Shown here piece after piece: positions 1 to 8,454 of a DNA stretch of 64,000 nucleotides (its first letter is position 1; every line of letters begins with the position of its first letter). The DNA lies in contig NZ_CP033433.1 of the NCBI RefSeq assembly GCF_003713065.1, positions 2,667,001-2,731,000 of the forward strand. Direction: 5' to 3'. Made by a program: the position numbers and the translations under genes. The notes beneath the pieces were generated by a model that did not search any database, was not told the origin of the DNA, and saw only the letters and a program-made list of their open reading frames with translations. The stretch is from Cohnella candidum (GTDB lineage Bacteria > Bacillota > Bacilli > Paenibacillales > Paenibacillaceae).

Positions 1-686
1 AACACGCTGATATTGCGCAGCAGCGGCATCGTGATTTTCCGGAACGTATGGAATCCGGAGGAGCCGTCCACCCTCGCGGCTTCATAAACGTCCTGCGGAA
101 TCACGGTCATGCCGGCCATGTAGATGATCATGAAATAGCCGAGGTTACGCCAGATGACCATCAAAGCGATGACGGCCCTGGAGGACCAAGGATTTTGCAG
201 CCAATAAACGCCTTCCTGCGCCCAGCCGAACTTCACGAGCAGCAGATTGACGAGACCGGTCTGCCAGTCGAACAGGTAGGAGAAAATGAAGCCGATCGCG
301 ACCGGCGTCGTAATGTACGGCAGCACGTTGATCGTTTGGATCAGCTTCTTGCCCCGGACCAGATGGAACGTCCAATAGGCGAGCAGCAGCCCGAGGATCA
401 GCGTCACCGGGATGAACATCGCCATCATGATCAAGGTGTTCCACAGCGATTTGACGAACAAGGGATCATGCGTCCAAAGCTGGACGTAGTTTTTGAACCC
501 GATATAAGTTTTCGAGCCAATGCCGTTCCAATCGTGCAGGCTTAGCACGAAGGAATAAATGACAGGGTACAGTTGAAAAGCCGCATAAGCCGCCACAAAC
601 GGCAGGGCGAAAAGATAGGGCCACATACGTGGCCCCCATGCGCGTTTGCGGGATGCGGCGGATTTGACGGTACGTTCCGCGCTCAT
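1..686 (-). CDS. Sugar ABC transporter permease, MalF/LplB type (C-terminus off window)
   Basis: Membrane subunit of a carbohydrate importer. About 228 codons are visible from the start; the gene runs off the left edge. The N-terminal stretch has a basic head (SRKRAWGPRMWPYLFALPF) leading into the first membrane helix, then alternating hydrophobic segments. The coupling loop that contacts the ATPase is seen near the edge (YEAARVDGSSGFHTFRKITMP), the EAA motif of the binding-protein-dependent permease family. The ATG at 686 is preferred because an AGGG lies 6 bases upstream; an in-frame ATG at 692 overlaps that site. It begins 20 bases after the binding-protein gene and so belongs to the same transcript. 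No ATPase gene is seen; in this group a shared MsmX-type ATPase usually serves many importers (family knowledge). Confidence 0.9.
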   Translation of the reverse strand, partial: MSAERTVKSAASRKRAWGPRMWPYLFALPFVAAYAAFQLYPVIYSFVLSLHDWNGIGSKTYIGFKNYVQLWTHDPLFVKSLWNTLIMMAMFIPVTLILGLLLAYWTFHLVRGKKLIQTINVLPYITTPVAIGFIFSYLFDWQTGLVNLLLVKFGWAQEGVYWLQNPWSSRAVIALMVIWRNLGYFMIIYMAGMTVIPQDVYEAARVDGSSGFHTFRKITMPLLRNISV

Positions 687-706
687 GGTCATCCCTCGTT
701 TGCTGT

Positions 707-2098
707 TTACTTCACGTTGGCGTCGGGCGCCTTGTTCTTAAACTCCGTTTTGAATTTCTCCAGCGCGGCGTCGGCTTTAATCGAAGCATCCTTCGTCCAA
801 AGCGGATACAAGGCGTTCATCACCGAGTCTACGACCGAATCGTATTTGGATTGCGGAGCGCCTTTCATGTCGGGAACGATTTTATCGAGGTAATACCTCG
901 CCAGGTTTTCACCGCCGAAGAATTCGTCGTAGGCGCCCGGAGCGTCGAATACCGCTTTTTGATCTTCATAGAACTTTTTGTTGCTGGTCATGTTGCCGAA
1001 GTTTTTAAAGCTGAACAGCGATCCTTCTTCCGACTGGTAGGCGAAATTGACGTATGCCCAAGCCGCTTCCTTCACTTTGCTGTCCTTATAGATTCCGATC
1101 GCGGTACCGCCGCGCGCGAATCCGGATTCCGGCGCTTTGACGAGTCCCCAGCGGCCTTTGCCTTCCGGATCGTTCGCCGAGATGTGCCATTTCGGACCCC
1201 ATGGAGCCATCGGATAAAACATGAACTCGCCTTTCGCCATGGAAGCGGACCACGCCGGCGTCCACAGCTCGTTCTTGCCCAGAATGCCGGCGTCGCGCAT
1301 CTGGAAGAGCGTGTCGATCGGCTTTTTCATCTTGGCCGTCAGGTCAACATCGGATCCGTTCACGTAGGATACGACATTCTGGTTTCTCAGCACGAGAAGC
1401 GCGTCGCCGAGTCCCGGGAACATGAGCACCTTGCCGCCGCTTTTCTCTTTCAGTTCCGTGCCCTTGGCGATGAACGCGTCCCAAGTCGGGATCAGCTTCT
1501 CCAGTTCGGCCGGATCGTCGGTGCCCCAGTATTGCTTCGCCAGGTCGCGTCGGTAGGCGAAACCCGCCGGCGTGATCGCCTGGTCGACGGCCACGACTTG
1601 GCCTTTGGAGTTCGAGATGAAAGGAATCGTATAGTCCATCACGCTATTGCGGTCGAAGTTATAAGGAGCTTGCTCCAGATTGTCCAGCACGTCCAGGTCG
1701 AACAGCTTGCCGCGGTAAGCCTCTTCCCCGAGGATGACGTCCGGCACGTCGGAGCCGGAAGCAATGCCGCTTTGCAGCTTTTGCAAATAATCGTTCGGAT
1801 TGACGACGGTCACTTCCACTTTGACGTTCGGGTACTTCTTGTTGAACTCCGGAATCATGCCTTTGTCGAAGGCCTCGTCCCAGTCCCATACTTTGATCGT
1901 GCCGCTGAGCTGCGTCGGATCGGTGCTCGCTGGCGCGGAGGCCGATGCGGATGCGCCGCCGGACGAAGCGGCCGGGCTGGCCGAGGATGGCGAAGCGCTT
2001 GAATCGGAATTGCCGCTGCCGCAGGCAGCCAGAGATCCGGCAAGCAGGGTCAGCGGAAGCACGCCCGCCAGCCATTTGGAAACCTTGTTTTTGTTCAC
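707..2098 (-). CDS. Extracellular sugar-binding lipoprotein of ABC importer
   Basis: Solute-binding protein of family 1 (463 residues), expected to be tethered to the outer face of the membrane and to hand sugars to the permease encoded downstream. It has a basic N-terminus, a hydrophobic core and the lipobox LAAC, followed by a long Ser/Ala/Pro linker (about residues 30-60) and a mature domain beginning SGTIKVWDWDEAFDKG, typical of MalE/UgpB-like proteins. The start is a GTG with a GGGGGG ribosome site 9 bases upstream. It follows a YesN/YesM-like pair, but a strong terminator after the kinase gene and a cre-like site just upstream suggest its own, catabolite-controlled transcription. The ligand cannot be read from sequence. 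Confidence 0.93.
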   Translation of the reverse strand: MNKNKVSKWLAGVLPLTLLAGSLAACGSGNSDSSASPSSASPAASSGGASASASAPASTDPTQLSGTIKVWDWDEAFDKGMIPEFNKKYPNVKVEVTVVNPNDYLQKLQSGIASGSDVPDVILGEEAYRGKLFDLDVLDNLEQAPYNFDRNSVMDYTIPFISNSKGQVVAVDQAITPAGFAYRRDLAKQYWGTDDPAELEKLIPTWDAFIAKGTELKEKSGGKVLMFPGLGDALLVLRNQNVVSYVNGSDVDLTAKMKKPIDTLFQMRDAGILGKNELWTPAWSASMAKGEFMFYPMAPWGPKWHISANDPEGKGRWGLVKAPESGFARGGTAIGIYKDSKVKEAAWAYVNFAYQSEEGSLFSFKNFGNMTSNKKFYEDQKAVFDAPGAYDEFFGGENLARYYLDKIVPDMKGAPQSKYDSVVDSVMNALYPLWTKDASIKADAALEKFKTEFKNKAPDANVK

Positions 2099-2126
2099 TT
2101 GTTCTGTCCCCCCAGGACCATGAAGA

Positions 2127-2140
2127 TAAAAGCGCTTTCT
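2127..2140. promoter_or_regulatory. cre-like CcpA site upstream of binding-protein gene
   Basis: TAAAAGCGCTTTCT matches the cre consensus TGWAANCGNTNWCA at 12 of 14 positions and has the palindromic core AAAGCGCTTT. It sits about 30 bases before the GTG of the sugar-binding protein and after the terminator of the kinase gene. Role inferred: catabolite repression of the transporter. Confidence 0.55.
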
Positions 2141-2201
2141 GATATCTATCGTAATGCCCTGCGGTTTGCCGTTGTAGGAGTCAAAACGGCGATTTTGTAT
2201 A

Positions 2202-2225
2202 AAATCCGGCGGTCCCGCCGGATTA
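2202..2225 (-). terminator. Terminator after the YesM-like kinase gene
   Basis: Inverted repeat ATCCGGCGG / CCGCCGGAT with a 2-base gap, read on the minus strand into TTTTAT. It overlaps the stop codon of the kinase gene and separates the two-component pair from the binding-protein gene. Confidence 0.8.
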
Positions 2226-3959
2226 CCGTACCTCTTTCAGCGGAAACTGCAGCCGGACTCTCGTGCCTCCGCGCTCTCCGCTTCCGATTTCCAGCTTCGC
2301 GGCAGCGCCGAAAGACGTTTTCAGACGTTCCCGGATGTTGGAAAGACCGATGCCTCTCGTCCGTTCCTGACGAACAGATGCCGCCGGAACCGGATCGTCC
2401 GAGCCCGCTTCCGGCATTCCCCTTCCGTCGTCTTCGACTTCCAGCACGAAATCTCCGTCCTCCCGGTAAGCCCGGATGGCGATTTCCCCGCGCTCCCGTT
2501 CGGAGGGAACGATCCCGTGAACGATCGCGTTTTCCACGAGCGGCTGCAGCGCCATCCTCAAAATCTGCTTCTCCAGCAGCTCCTCTTCCAGTTCCCAGCG
2601 CAGCTGGAACCGTCCAGGATAACGCGTCTGCTGGATCAGCGCGTATTTGTCCACGATCCTTTTCTCTTCGGCCAGAGAGGACTTGACGGCCCCTTCGCCG
2701 GTTTTGATCGTATCCTGAAGGATTCCGATCAGAGCTTGCGTAACCTCGACGGCCTGTTGGTTTCGCCCGGCATGCGCCAAATAAATGACCGTGTTCAGCG
2801 TGTTGTAGACGAAATGGGGGTTAATTTGCGCCATCAGCAGGTCGATATGCATTTTGCGTTTCATCTCTTCGTCCCTGAGCGACGACTCCATCAAGTCCCT
2901 TAAATCCTGGACCATTCGGTTAAAGCCGCCGCCCAAGATCTCCAGCTCGTCTCCGCTTCGGATGGTGACATGGGTATTCAAATCGCCGGCCGATACCCGC
3001 TTCATCGCTTGGGTGAGACGGGACAGCGGCTTGGTGAGACCGACGATGATCGGGAGCATGACGACGAGCGTGACCGCGATGCCGCTGAGAATGATATAGA
3101 CATAGAAATAGAAAACGCGGTTGATTTTCTCGAACAAGCGTGGCTTGGAAATCAGGGTGACCTGCTTCCAGCCCTGGTTCATCGCGTCGTCGGTCAGCAC
3201 GATGCGGCTCGCATCCTCATGAAAAGAATTCCCGGAAGCCCGGGCCGTTGCCATGAATTCCGAGTCGCTCTGATCCAACTTCGAAGTCGAAGCGAACAGG
3301 CGAGCCCCCGTACCGGTATAAAGCTCCATTTGATCGAAGTCCTTCTCGCTCTGCCGGAATACGTTGTCCAATTCGGAGTAGGAAATGTCAAGCACCAGGT
3401 AGCTGTAGGGCGAGACTTGGTCGCCGATCGGACGGTATTTCAACACGTAGCTGAACACCTGCCGATTGCCGCCGATGAAAAAAAACGGATGCGGCTCGGA
3501 GTATCCATTTCGGACGTCCTTCATTTTGAGGAACCAATCCTGCTTCAGATATTCCGTGAAGTAATCTTCATAGCCGCTGTAGTTGGAGTAGGTCTGTCCG
3601 TCAGGAGGAACGACGAGCACGTTTAAAATGAAATTATTGAGCGCGACGAACCTTTTGAGCTTCTCTTGCACGGCTTGCTTTCGGAAATAGTTTTTCTCGA
3701 TGTCGGGACCGTCCGGCTGGTTGACCAGCGCGGCGATCTCTTCGTCGGAGACGATGTATTCCGCGGTTTTCATGACCTGTTCCTGGATTTTCTTGAGTTG
3801 GAAGGAGGCCTGAGCCAGCTTGGTCCGGCTGTCCTTGATCGATTGCTCGCGAAGGATGTTCTTCGAATAGTTATAAATGAAAAAGCCGCTCAGGAGCAGT
3901 GAAAACGAAACGACCAGCGCCGTACTGGCGATGATTTTGGTCCGGATCTTCATCCGCAT
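2223..3959 (-). CDS. YesM-like sensor histidine kinase
   Basis: Membrane sensor kinase (578 residues) that should phosphorylate the AraC-type regulator encoded 6 bases upstream. Order: a first membrane helix (about 9-30), an extracellular sensing region (31-280), a second helix (about 282-308), a HAMP segment (309-362), a His_kinase domain with the phosphoacceptor in QINPHFVYN (H383) and an ATPase domain with LQPLVENAIVHG (about 471-482), DDGRGM (510-515) and GIGL (536-539). This is the class common in Paenibacillus next to carbohydrate ABC importers. The ATG is preceded by AAAGGTGA, which overlaps the end of the regulator gene, so the two are translationally close. The signal is probably a sugar or a loaded binding protein (inference). 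Confidence 0.95.
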   Translation of the reverse strand: MRMKIRTKIIASTALVVSFSLLLSGFFIYNYSKNILREQSIKDSRTKLAQASFQLKKIQEQVMKTAEYIVSDEEIAALVNQPDGPDIEKNYFRKQAVQEKLKRFVALNNFILNVLVVPPDGQTYSNYSGYEDYFTEYLKQDWFLKMKDVRNGYSEPHPFFFIGGNRQVFSYVLKYRPIGDQVSPYSYLVLDISYSELDNVFRQSEKDFDQMELYTGTGARLFASTSKLDQSDSEFMATARASGNSFHEDASRIVLTDDAMNQGWKQVTLISKPRLFEKINRVFYFYVYIILSGIAVTLVVMLPIIVGLTKPLSRLTQAMKRVSAGDLNTHVTIRSGDELEILGGGFNRMVQDLRDLMESSLRDEEMKRKMHIDLLMAQINPHFVYNTLNTVIYLAHAGRNQQAVEVTQALIGILQDTIKTGEGAVKSSLAEEKRIVDKYALIQQTRYPGRFQLRWELEEELLEKQILRMALQPLVENAIVHGIVPSERERGEIAIRAYREDGDFVLEVEDDGRGMPEAGSDDPVPAASVRQERTRGIGLSNIRERLKTSFGAAAKLEIGSGERGGTRVRLQFPLKEVR

Positions 3960-3965
3960 GGCCGC

Positions 3966-5525
3966 TCACCTTTTCCTTTCCGCGAAGTCGAGAGGGTTCA
4001 CGCCCGTGCTCTTGCGGAACACTTGGCTGAAATATTGGCTGTTCCGGAATCCCACCCGTTCGGCGATTTCATAGATTTTCAAATTTCCTTGATCCAAAAG
4101 GGTTTTGGCATGCTCCATCCGAATGTCCGTCAGCTTGTCCAGCAACGTTTGTCCCGTCTCTTCTTTGAAAACATGGCGCAGGTGGTCGCGGCTGATTCCC
4201 AGGTGCTGGGCGATCGAATCCGCGTTAAGGTCCCCATCCGAAAAATGAAGCTCCATGAAGTCGATCGCCTGCCTCACCTTGCGGGAAACGGGACTATGAA
4301 GGGAATCGGCTTCCGCTAAGGCTCCGAACTCCCGGAGAAACCATGAGCGGATGTTCGAGACGGAGTCCCATCGTGCGGAGGTGAAGCTTCCCCCCTCCCA
4401 AGCTTCTTTAAGCGAGGGCAGACGAAGAGCTATTCTGGACCGATTCAACAGAGACGCCAGTTGCCGGCACATGTCCGAGAAACCCGCCAAGTCGCGAGCG
4501 GCTTCCGCCTGGAGGAACAATTCGGTTAATGCTTTTCCCGCGTCTTCGAATTTTCGTTCGGACACGCCGTTCCGGATTTGATGAAGCCCTTCTTCCCAAA
4601 TCAACGGACGGACAACGTCTCGATCCGAACGAATATCATTCAAGCGGAAAATTTGGCGGGGACCTGCGAAAACGGAGTGGGACAGGAGCCGCACGGCCTC
4701 CGCAAGTTTCACGGGAACCTCCTCCCTGGAAGCCATGCCGGCTGCAAGCGATAGAGAGACGGTCATTTCCGTTATACGCTCCAAAATCTCGCGAGCCTGG
4801 GCCGCCTTCCCCTCGATAAACTCCCGCATTTTACTTTCGCCTTTCAAGCCGTTATCGGCATAAAGAAGGACGAACAGGTTGTCCAAAAAACGGATGGATG
4901 CGATCAAGTTCGGATCTTCCCGTTCCGGCCAATCATCGGGCATGGCAGGCGTATCCGTTTCCGGCACGATGCCGGAAAGCAGCGGGAACGGTCGATCCGG
5001 TTGGGCGACGACCAGGTGAAGACAACCGTGCGCTGAAGCTTTTCCGGACGCCGCGGCGGACCATTGTTCATCCGTGAGAGGCCGGCCGCCAAGCCAATCC
5101 ATGAGCAGCCGGTTCCGATTTTCCTCTACTCGCTGCCTTTCGCGCTCGATTTCCTGCCGCAGTTCCGACAATTCTTTGCTTAACGTATCCGCGTTCATCT
5201 CGTGTTTGACCCAATAGTTGGACACGCCCAGCTTGACGGCCTTCTTCGCATAGTCGAATTCTTTGTAAGACGTTAACAGGACGATTTTCCGGATGGAATC
5301 GACGGAAGTGATCCGCTCGGTCAGCGCCAAGCCGTCCATGCCGGGCATGACGATGTCCATGATCGCCAGCTCGGGACGCTGCTTTGCGGCCAGTTCCGGT
5401 GCCTGCAGGGGATTCGTCGTCACGCAGGCAATCTCGTATCCCAGTTGCTCCCAAGGTACCAGTTGACGAATATGTTCGATAGCCAAGATCTCGTCGTCCA
5501 CGATCATGACTCGAATCGGTTTCAT
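3966..5525 (-). CDS. YesN-like response regulator, AraC-type DNA-binding
   Basis: Response regulator (519 residues) paired with the kinase downstream. A receiver domain at the N-terminus has VDDE and the phosphoacceptor Asp57 in AIMDIVMPGMDG. A middle region of about 250 residues has no clear motif. The last ~105 residues form a two-helix-turn-helix AraC domain (ADSIAQHLGISRDHLRHVFK and IYEIAERVGFRNSQYFSQVF). It heads the unit: a promoter lies just upstream, and the kinase follows after 6 bases. Expected role is to activate the transporter genes downstream in answer to an extracellular carbohydrate (inference from context). Confidence 0.95.
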   Translation of the reverse strand: MKPIRVMIVDDEILAIEHIRQLVPWEQLGYEIACVTTNPLQAPELAAKQRPELAIMDIVMPGMDGLALTERITSVDSIRKIVLLTSYKEFDYAKKAVKLGVSNYWVKHEMNADTLSKELSELRQEIERERQRVEENRNRLLMDWLGGRPLTDEQWSAAASGKASAHGCLHLVVAQPDRPFPLLSGIVPETDTPAMPDDWPEREDPNLIASIRFLDNLFVLLYADNGLKGESKMREFIEGKAAQAREILERITEMTVSLSLAAGMASREEVPVKLAEAVRLLSHSVFAGPRQIFRLNDIRSDRDVVRPLIWEEGLHQIRNGVSERKFEDAGKALTELFLQAEAARDLAGFSDMCRQLASLLNRSRIALRLPSLKEAWEGGSFTSARWDSVSNIRSWFLREFGALAEADSLHSPVSRKVRQAIDFMELHFSDGDLNADSIAQHLGISRDHLRHVFKEETGQTLLDKLTDIRMEHAKTLLDQGNLKIYEIAERVGFRNSQYFSQVFRKSTGVNPLDFAERKR

Positions 5526-5557
5526 GGGGAAGCCTCCTCTCAGGCAAACGTAATCCC

Positions 5558-5585
5558 ATTATAATCGGGAAATCTCGCATGTGAA
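5558..5585 (-). promoter_or_regulatory. Promoter of the YesN/YesM-like operon
   Basis: On the minus strand a TTCACA -35 box (5580-5585) and a perfect TATAAT -10 box (5558-5563) are 16 bases apart, about 30 bases before the ATG of the response regulator gene. Confidence 0.6.
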
Positions 5586-5668
5586 GGAGTCCTCCCTAAC
5601 CTGGGCGGGTTATTTTCGTTTTAGCTAAGTACCTATAAGTGGCAGGCCCCTAACAGGCGATTGTCCTT

Positions 5669-5674
5669 TATAAT
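5669..5674 (+). promoter_or_regulatory. Probable -10 box for the half-helicase gene
   Basis: Perfect TATAAT about 38 bases before the ATG at 5712; no good -35 box is visible. A TTG that could open the reading frame earlier (5661) lies upstream of this box, which argues for the ATG at 5712. Confidence 0.4.
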
Positions 5675-5711
5675 AGGGGAAATCGTATGTAGAAAGGATG
5701 TCTGCCAGCGA

Positions 5712-6326
5712 ATGAGAATCGTAGAAACCCCGATCGCCGTCTCACTGGAGCAATCCGACGACAGCCGATACCTCGAACTTTTGAGCGAATATTTTCAGGC
5801 TTCCGAGCGGGACGGCCGCGCTTCATCGATAGAAGAAAAGAAAAAGCTGATGGCCATAAAAGAAGAAATGGGAGCCTTGTGCAATCGGAATCCGCGGAAA
5901 CGCGATGCCTTGTCCTCTCTCGTTTCGAAGATCCGGGAACGCAGGGAAAAGGCCGTGCTGATCACGAAATCGAGCGCCGTAGCCTCCGACTTGGCAGAAT
6001 ATCTCGAAGAAAACCTTGGCGGCCGCGCGGTCTTGAGCATCACGAACCAAGATTCCGTCCACGAGGTGAATGATATTCTCGGCCAATTCGGCAAACTGCC
6101 GGAATCGACCGTGTTGGTGATGACGGATTCCGTCACGACCGGAGCGGACCTCACCGCCGCCAATCACTTGATCCATTACGATTACCCGCAGCGATATACG
6201 GAAATGAACCAGCGCAATAACCGGATTTCCAGACAGACCTCGCAGCACGAAGAAGCGACGATCTATTACTTGGTCACTTCCGGGAAGATTGACGAATTCG
6301 AATTCCAGCAATCCAAAAGAGCGTAA
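5712..6326 (+). CDS. Orphan SNF2/SF2 helicase C-terminal domain protein
   Basis: Predicted 204-residue protein that resembles only the second RecA-like lobe of a SNF2-family helicase. Visible features: AVLITKSSAVASDLAEYLEE (motif IV region), STVLVMTDSVTTGADLTAANHLIHYDYP (motif V) and YTEMNQRNNRISRQTSQHEE (motif VI, Q-R-x-x-R-I-x-R-x-x-Q), followed by the usual TIYYLV strand. There is no Walker A/DEAH lobe here or directly upstream, so by itself it should not hydrolyse ATP. It may be a relic, a regulatory fragment, or a partner of a separately encoded N-terminal lobe. The frame is intact, it has its own -10 box and a terminator follows, so it looks expressed. ATG at 5712 chosen over TTG at 5661 (see the -10 box). 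Confidence 0.7.
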   Translation: MRIVETPIAVSLEQSDDSRYLELLSEYFQASERDGRASSIEEKKKLMAIKEEMGALCNRNPRKRDALSSLVSKIRERREKAVLITKSSAVASDLAEYLEENLGGRAVLSITNQDSVHEVNDILGQFGKLPESTVLVMTDSVTTGADLTAANHLIHYDYPQRYTEMNQRNNRISRQTSQHEEATIYYLVTSGKIDEFEFQQSKRA

Positions 6327-6338
6327 CGCCCTAACGCG

Positions 6339-6386
6339 ACAACGCTGCCCTCGAGCGGATCCCATCCGTCCTGAGGGCAGCGTTGT
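6339..6386. terminator. Bidirectional terminator between convergent genes
   Basis: Perfect 14-base arms ACAACGCTGCCCTC (6339-6352) and GAGGGCAGCGTTGT (6373-6386) lie between the half-helicase gene and the convergent cyclase gene. Confidence 0.75.
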
Positions 6387-8276
6387 TTACGAAGAGTACT
6401 TGTTTTGATAATGAGCGAGCGCAAGCAGCGGCCAGATATACCGGTAGCTGTGGTAATGGGAGTAAAAAACGCCGGGGAGACCCGCCCCGGTCGGGTAGAC
6501 GGTGAACGCGTTCTCTTCCTGCGTAAGCCCGATCAATCTTTGCACTCCCTTCCGGATGGCGGGAGTCGGCGAGTCATGGACGGAGATGAGCGCGTCAAGC
6601 GCCCAAGCGGTCTGGGACGGCGTACTCCCCTGAAGAGGGATATACCGCAGCTGCCGATCGCTTTCGCAGGATTCTCCCCATCCCCCGTCCGGATTTTGAA
6701 TTTCCGCCAACCATCTCGCTCCGTTGCGCACCGCCTTGTGGTCCGGTGAAATTCCGACTGCCGTCATCCCCGTTAATGCCGCCCACGTGCCGTAAATGAA
6801 GCAAACTCCCCACCGTCCATACCAGGACCCGTCTTTCTCTTGATGCCCGATGAGCCAGTCCGCGCCTCTGCGTATCCGTGTTTGGTCGACCGTAAGTCCC
6901 GCATACTTGCCCAGAAACTCCAACGTTCTCCCCGTCAAATCCGGCGTCGAGGGATCGATGGCCGACGATTTCGCTTCCGCAAACGGGAGCAAGGCTAAAA
7001 TTTCTTTGTCCGTGTTTTTCTCGAATGCCGGCCATCCCCCGTCATCGTTCTGCATGGACAGCAGCCAGTTTAAGCCCCGATTCCACGCCCCGCGGTAAGC
7101 TGCATCAGCTGACGCGAATCTTTTGATCGCCCTCAAAGCCGCGGTCGTATCATCCACGTCCGGATTCCGCGTGTTGGATGCCGAAAATCCCCACCCGCCC
7201 GGAGGCACGTTGCGGTTATGCTTCACCCAATCTCCGGGCCGGTCATGCTGTTTGGACAACAGGTACGTTGCCGAACGGAGAATCGCCGGATTGTCCGCCA
7301 ACGTCCCCGCCTCCTGCAAAGCGCAGCTCAGCAAAGCCGTGTCCCATATGTCGGGCGGCGAGTTTTGCACGAAAATCGGCCGCGCGGTCTTGCAAATCAT
7401 TGCCTTTAGACCCTGCACGGCTTTCATGATGACAGGATGGCGTTTATCGTAGCCGATCGCAAGCATCGCGAAAATCATCAGAAAAGTGCATGTGGCATAA
7501 CTGTAAAAGGTTCCGTCCGGTTCGATCCTCTCCAGCATGTAGCGCTCCGCGTATCCGACGGCCTCCTCGTGAAGCTGCGCCGGCAGCCCGGCGAGAGCTG
7601 AAATCCCTTGGCCGATCTGCTCCAAGAACGGTCGCAGTTCATCATAATCGTTCCCGAGCGTTTTCCGATCGCCGCCGATCAACGGCGTTAAATCAGGGGT
7701 CATTTTCGTTTTAATAGAATATTGCCGATCTGCAAGCAGCAGAGCCGGAATCATATGAACGCGGGCGTAGCCGGAAAAATCGAAGAAGTGAACGGGAAAC
7801 GAGGAAGGAAGAAGCAGAGACTCCAGAGGGATCTTGAGAGAACGCGGCCACGGATATTGGCCTGTAGCCGCCAGCATCACTTTGGTCATCAGCCCGCTAA
7901 TTCGCCCGAGCCCGCCCTTCGAGAGAATGAACGTCCGAGCTTTCGCCATCGCGAGGTCGTTGACCTGACTGTAACCGGAATAAAGCAGAGCGTAATAGCA
8001 CTCCACCGTAGCGGACAAGTTCCCTTCTCGTTCATCGGGGAACGCTCTCCAGGCGCCATCCGCGCTTTGCGTGGCAAGAAGCCGTTCGCATAGAAGACGG
8101 ATAAGGTTTTCATCCTCGATTTCCAAGGTCCTCAGCACAATGATCATATAGGCATCGGTTAACACCGCGTTTTCGAAACAGAATCTCCAAGAACCGTCAG
8201 GCGCCTGCATACGCGTTATTTTGTCCGACAGCCGCCTGATCTCCCGTTCCACTTCCCCGCTCGGATTCATTCTCAT
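6387..8276 (-). CDS. sqhC: Squalene-hopene-cyclase family terpene cyclase, sporulenol-synthase-like
   Basis: 629-residue class II terpene cyclase, close in length to Bacillus sporulenol synthase (about 630), which cyclises tetraprenyl-beta-curcumene to sporulenol, a spore-associated C35 terpenoid. The catalytic DxDD motif is intact as DVDDTTA (residues 373-379). Several QW-type repeats are visible (QAPDGSWRF, TQSADGAWRA, MQNDDGGWPAF, HQEKDGSWYGRWG, IQNPDGGWGES). No signal peptide; these enzymes are monotopic on the membrane. ATG at 8276, with a second ATG at 8270; both follow GGAGAAGGGAGGGG. It could instead be a true squalene-hopene cyclase, but the short length favours the SqhC branch. The leader holds a terminator-like hairpin. 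Confidence 0.85.
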   Translation of the reverse strand: MRMNPSGEVEREIRRLSDKITRMQAPDGSWRFCFENAVLTDAYMIIVLRTLEIEDENLIRLLCERLLATQSADGAWRAFPDEREGNLSATVECYYALLYSGYSQVNDLAMAKARTFILSKGGLGRISGLMTKVMLAATGQYPWPRSLKIPLESLLLPSSFPVHFFDFSGYARVHMIPALLLADRQYSIKTKMTPDLTPLIGGDRKTLGNDYDELRPFLEQIGQGISALAGLPAQLHEEAVGYAERYMLERIEPDGTFYSYATCTFLMIFAMLAIGYDKRHPVIMKAVQGLKAMICKTARPIFVQNSPPDIWDTALLSCALQEAGTLADNPAILRSATYLLSKQHDRPGDWVKHNRNVPPGGWGFSASNTRNPDVDDTTAALRAIKRFASADAAYRGAWNRGLNWLLSMQNDDGGWPAFEKNTDKEILALLPFAEAKSSAIDPSTPDLTGRTLEFLGKYAGLTVDQTRIRRGADWLIGHQEKDGSWYGRWGVCFIYGTWAALTGMTAVGISPDHKAVRNGARWLAEIQNPDGGWGESCESDRQLRYIPLQGSTPSQTAWALDALISVHDSPTPAIRKGVQRLIGLTQEENAFTVYPTGAGLPGVFYSHYHSYRYIWPLLALAHYQNKYSS

Positions 8277-8304
8277 TCTCCCCTCCCTTCTCCATGTTAT
8301 GAAC

Positions 8305-8342
8305 GAAAAAAGCCTTCATTCGGCGGGAAACCGAAAAGGCTT
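8305..8342 (-). other. Terminator-like hairpin in the leader of the cyclase gene
   Basis: On the minus strand AAGCCTT...AAGGCTT with an inner CGG/CCG pair is followed by six T. It lies about 30 bases upstream of the cyclase start, inside its probable leader, so it could act as an attenuator or end a transcript arriving from upstream. No known riboswitch or T-box sequence was recognised. Confidence 0.4.
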
Positions 8343-8454
8343 CGAAGATACGAACTCTCTTAAAATGTGATAGCTGTTCGGAGGCAATATGCCGTTCCCG
8401 TTCCACCTGCTTGCCATATTGTATTTGTAAATGGACAAGGAGTGGAGGGAGCTC

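Noticed and set aside
851..2002. 383-codon open frame on the plus strand opposite the binding-protein gene
   Set aside because: Shadow frame of the lipoprotein gene, whose lipobox and fold are unambiguous.
8413..8421. CATATTGTA resembling a sigma-K -10 box before the glycosyltransferase gene
   Set aside because: The matching AC -35 dinucleotide is not at the expected spacing; a nine-base partial match is too weak.
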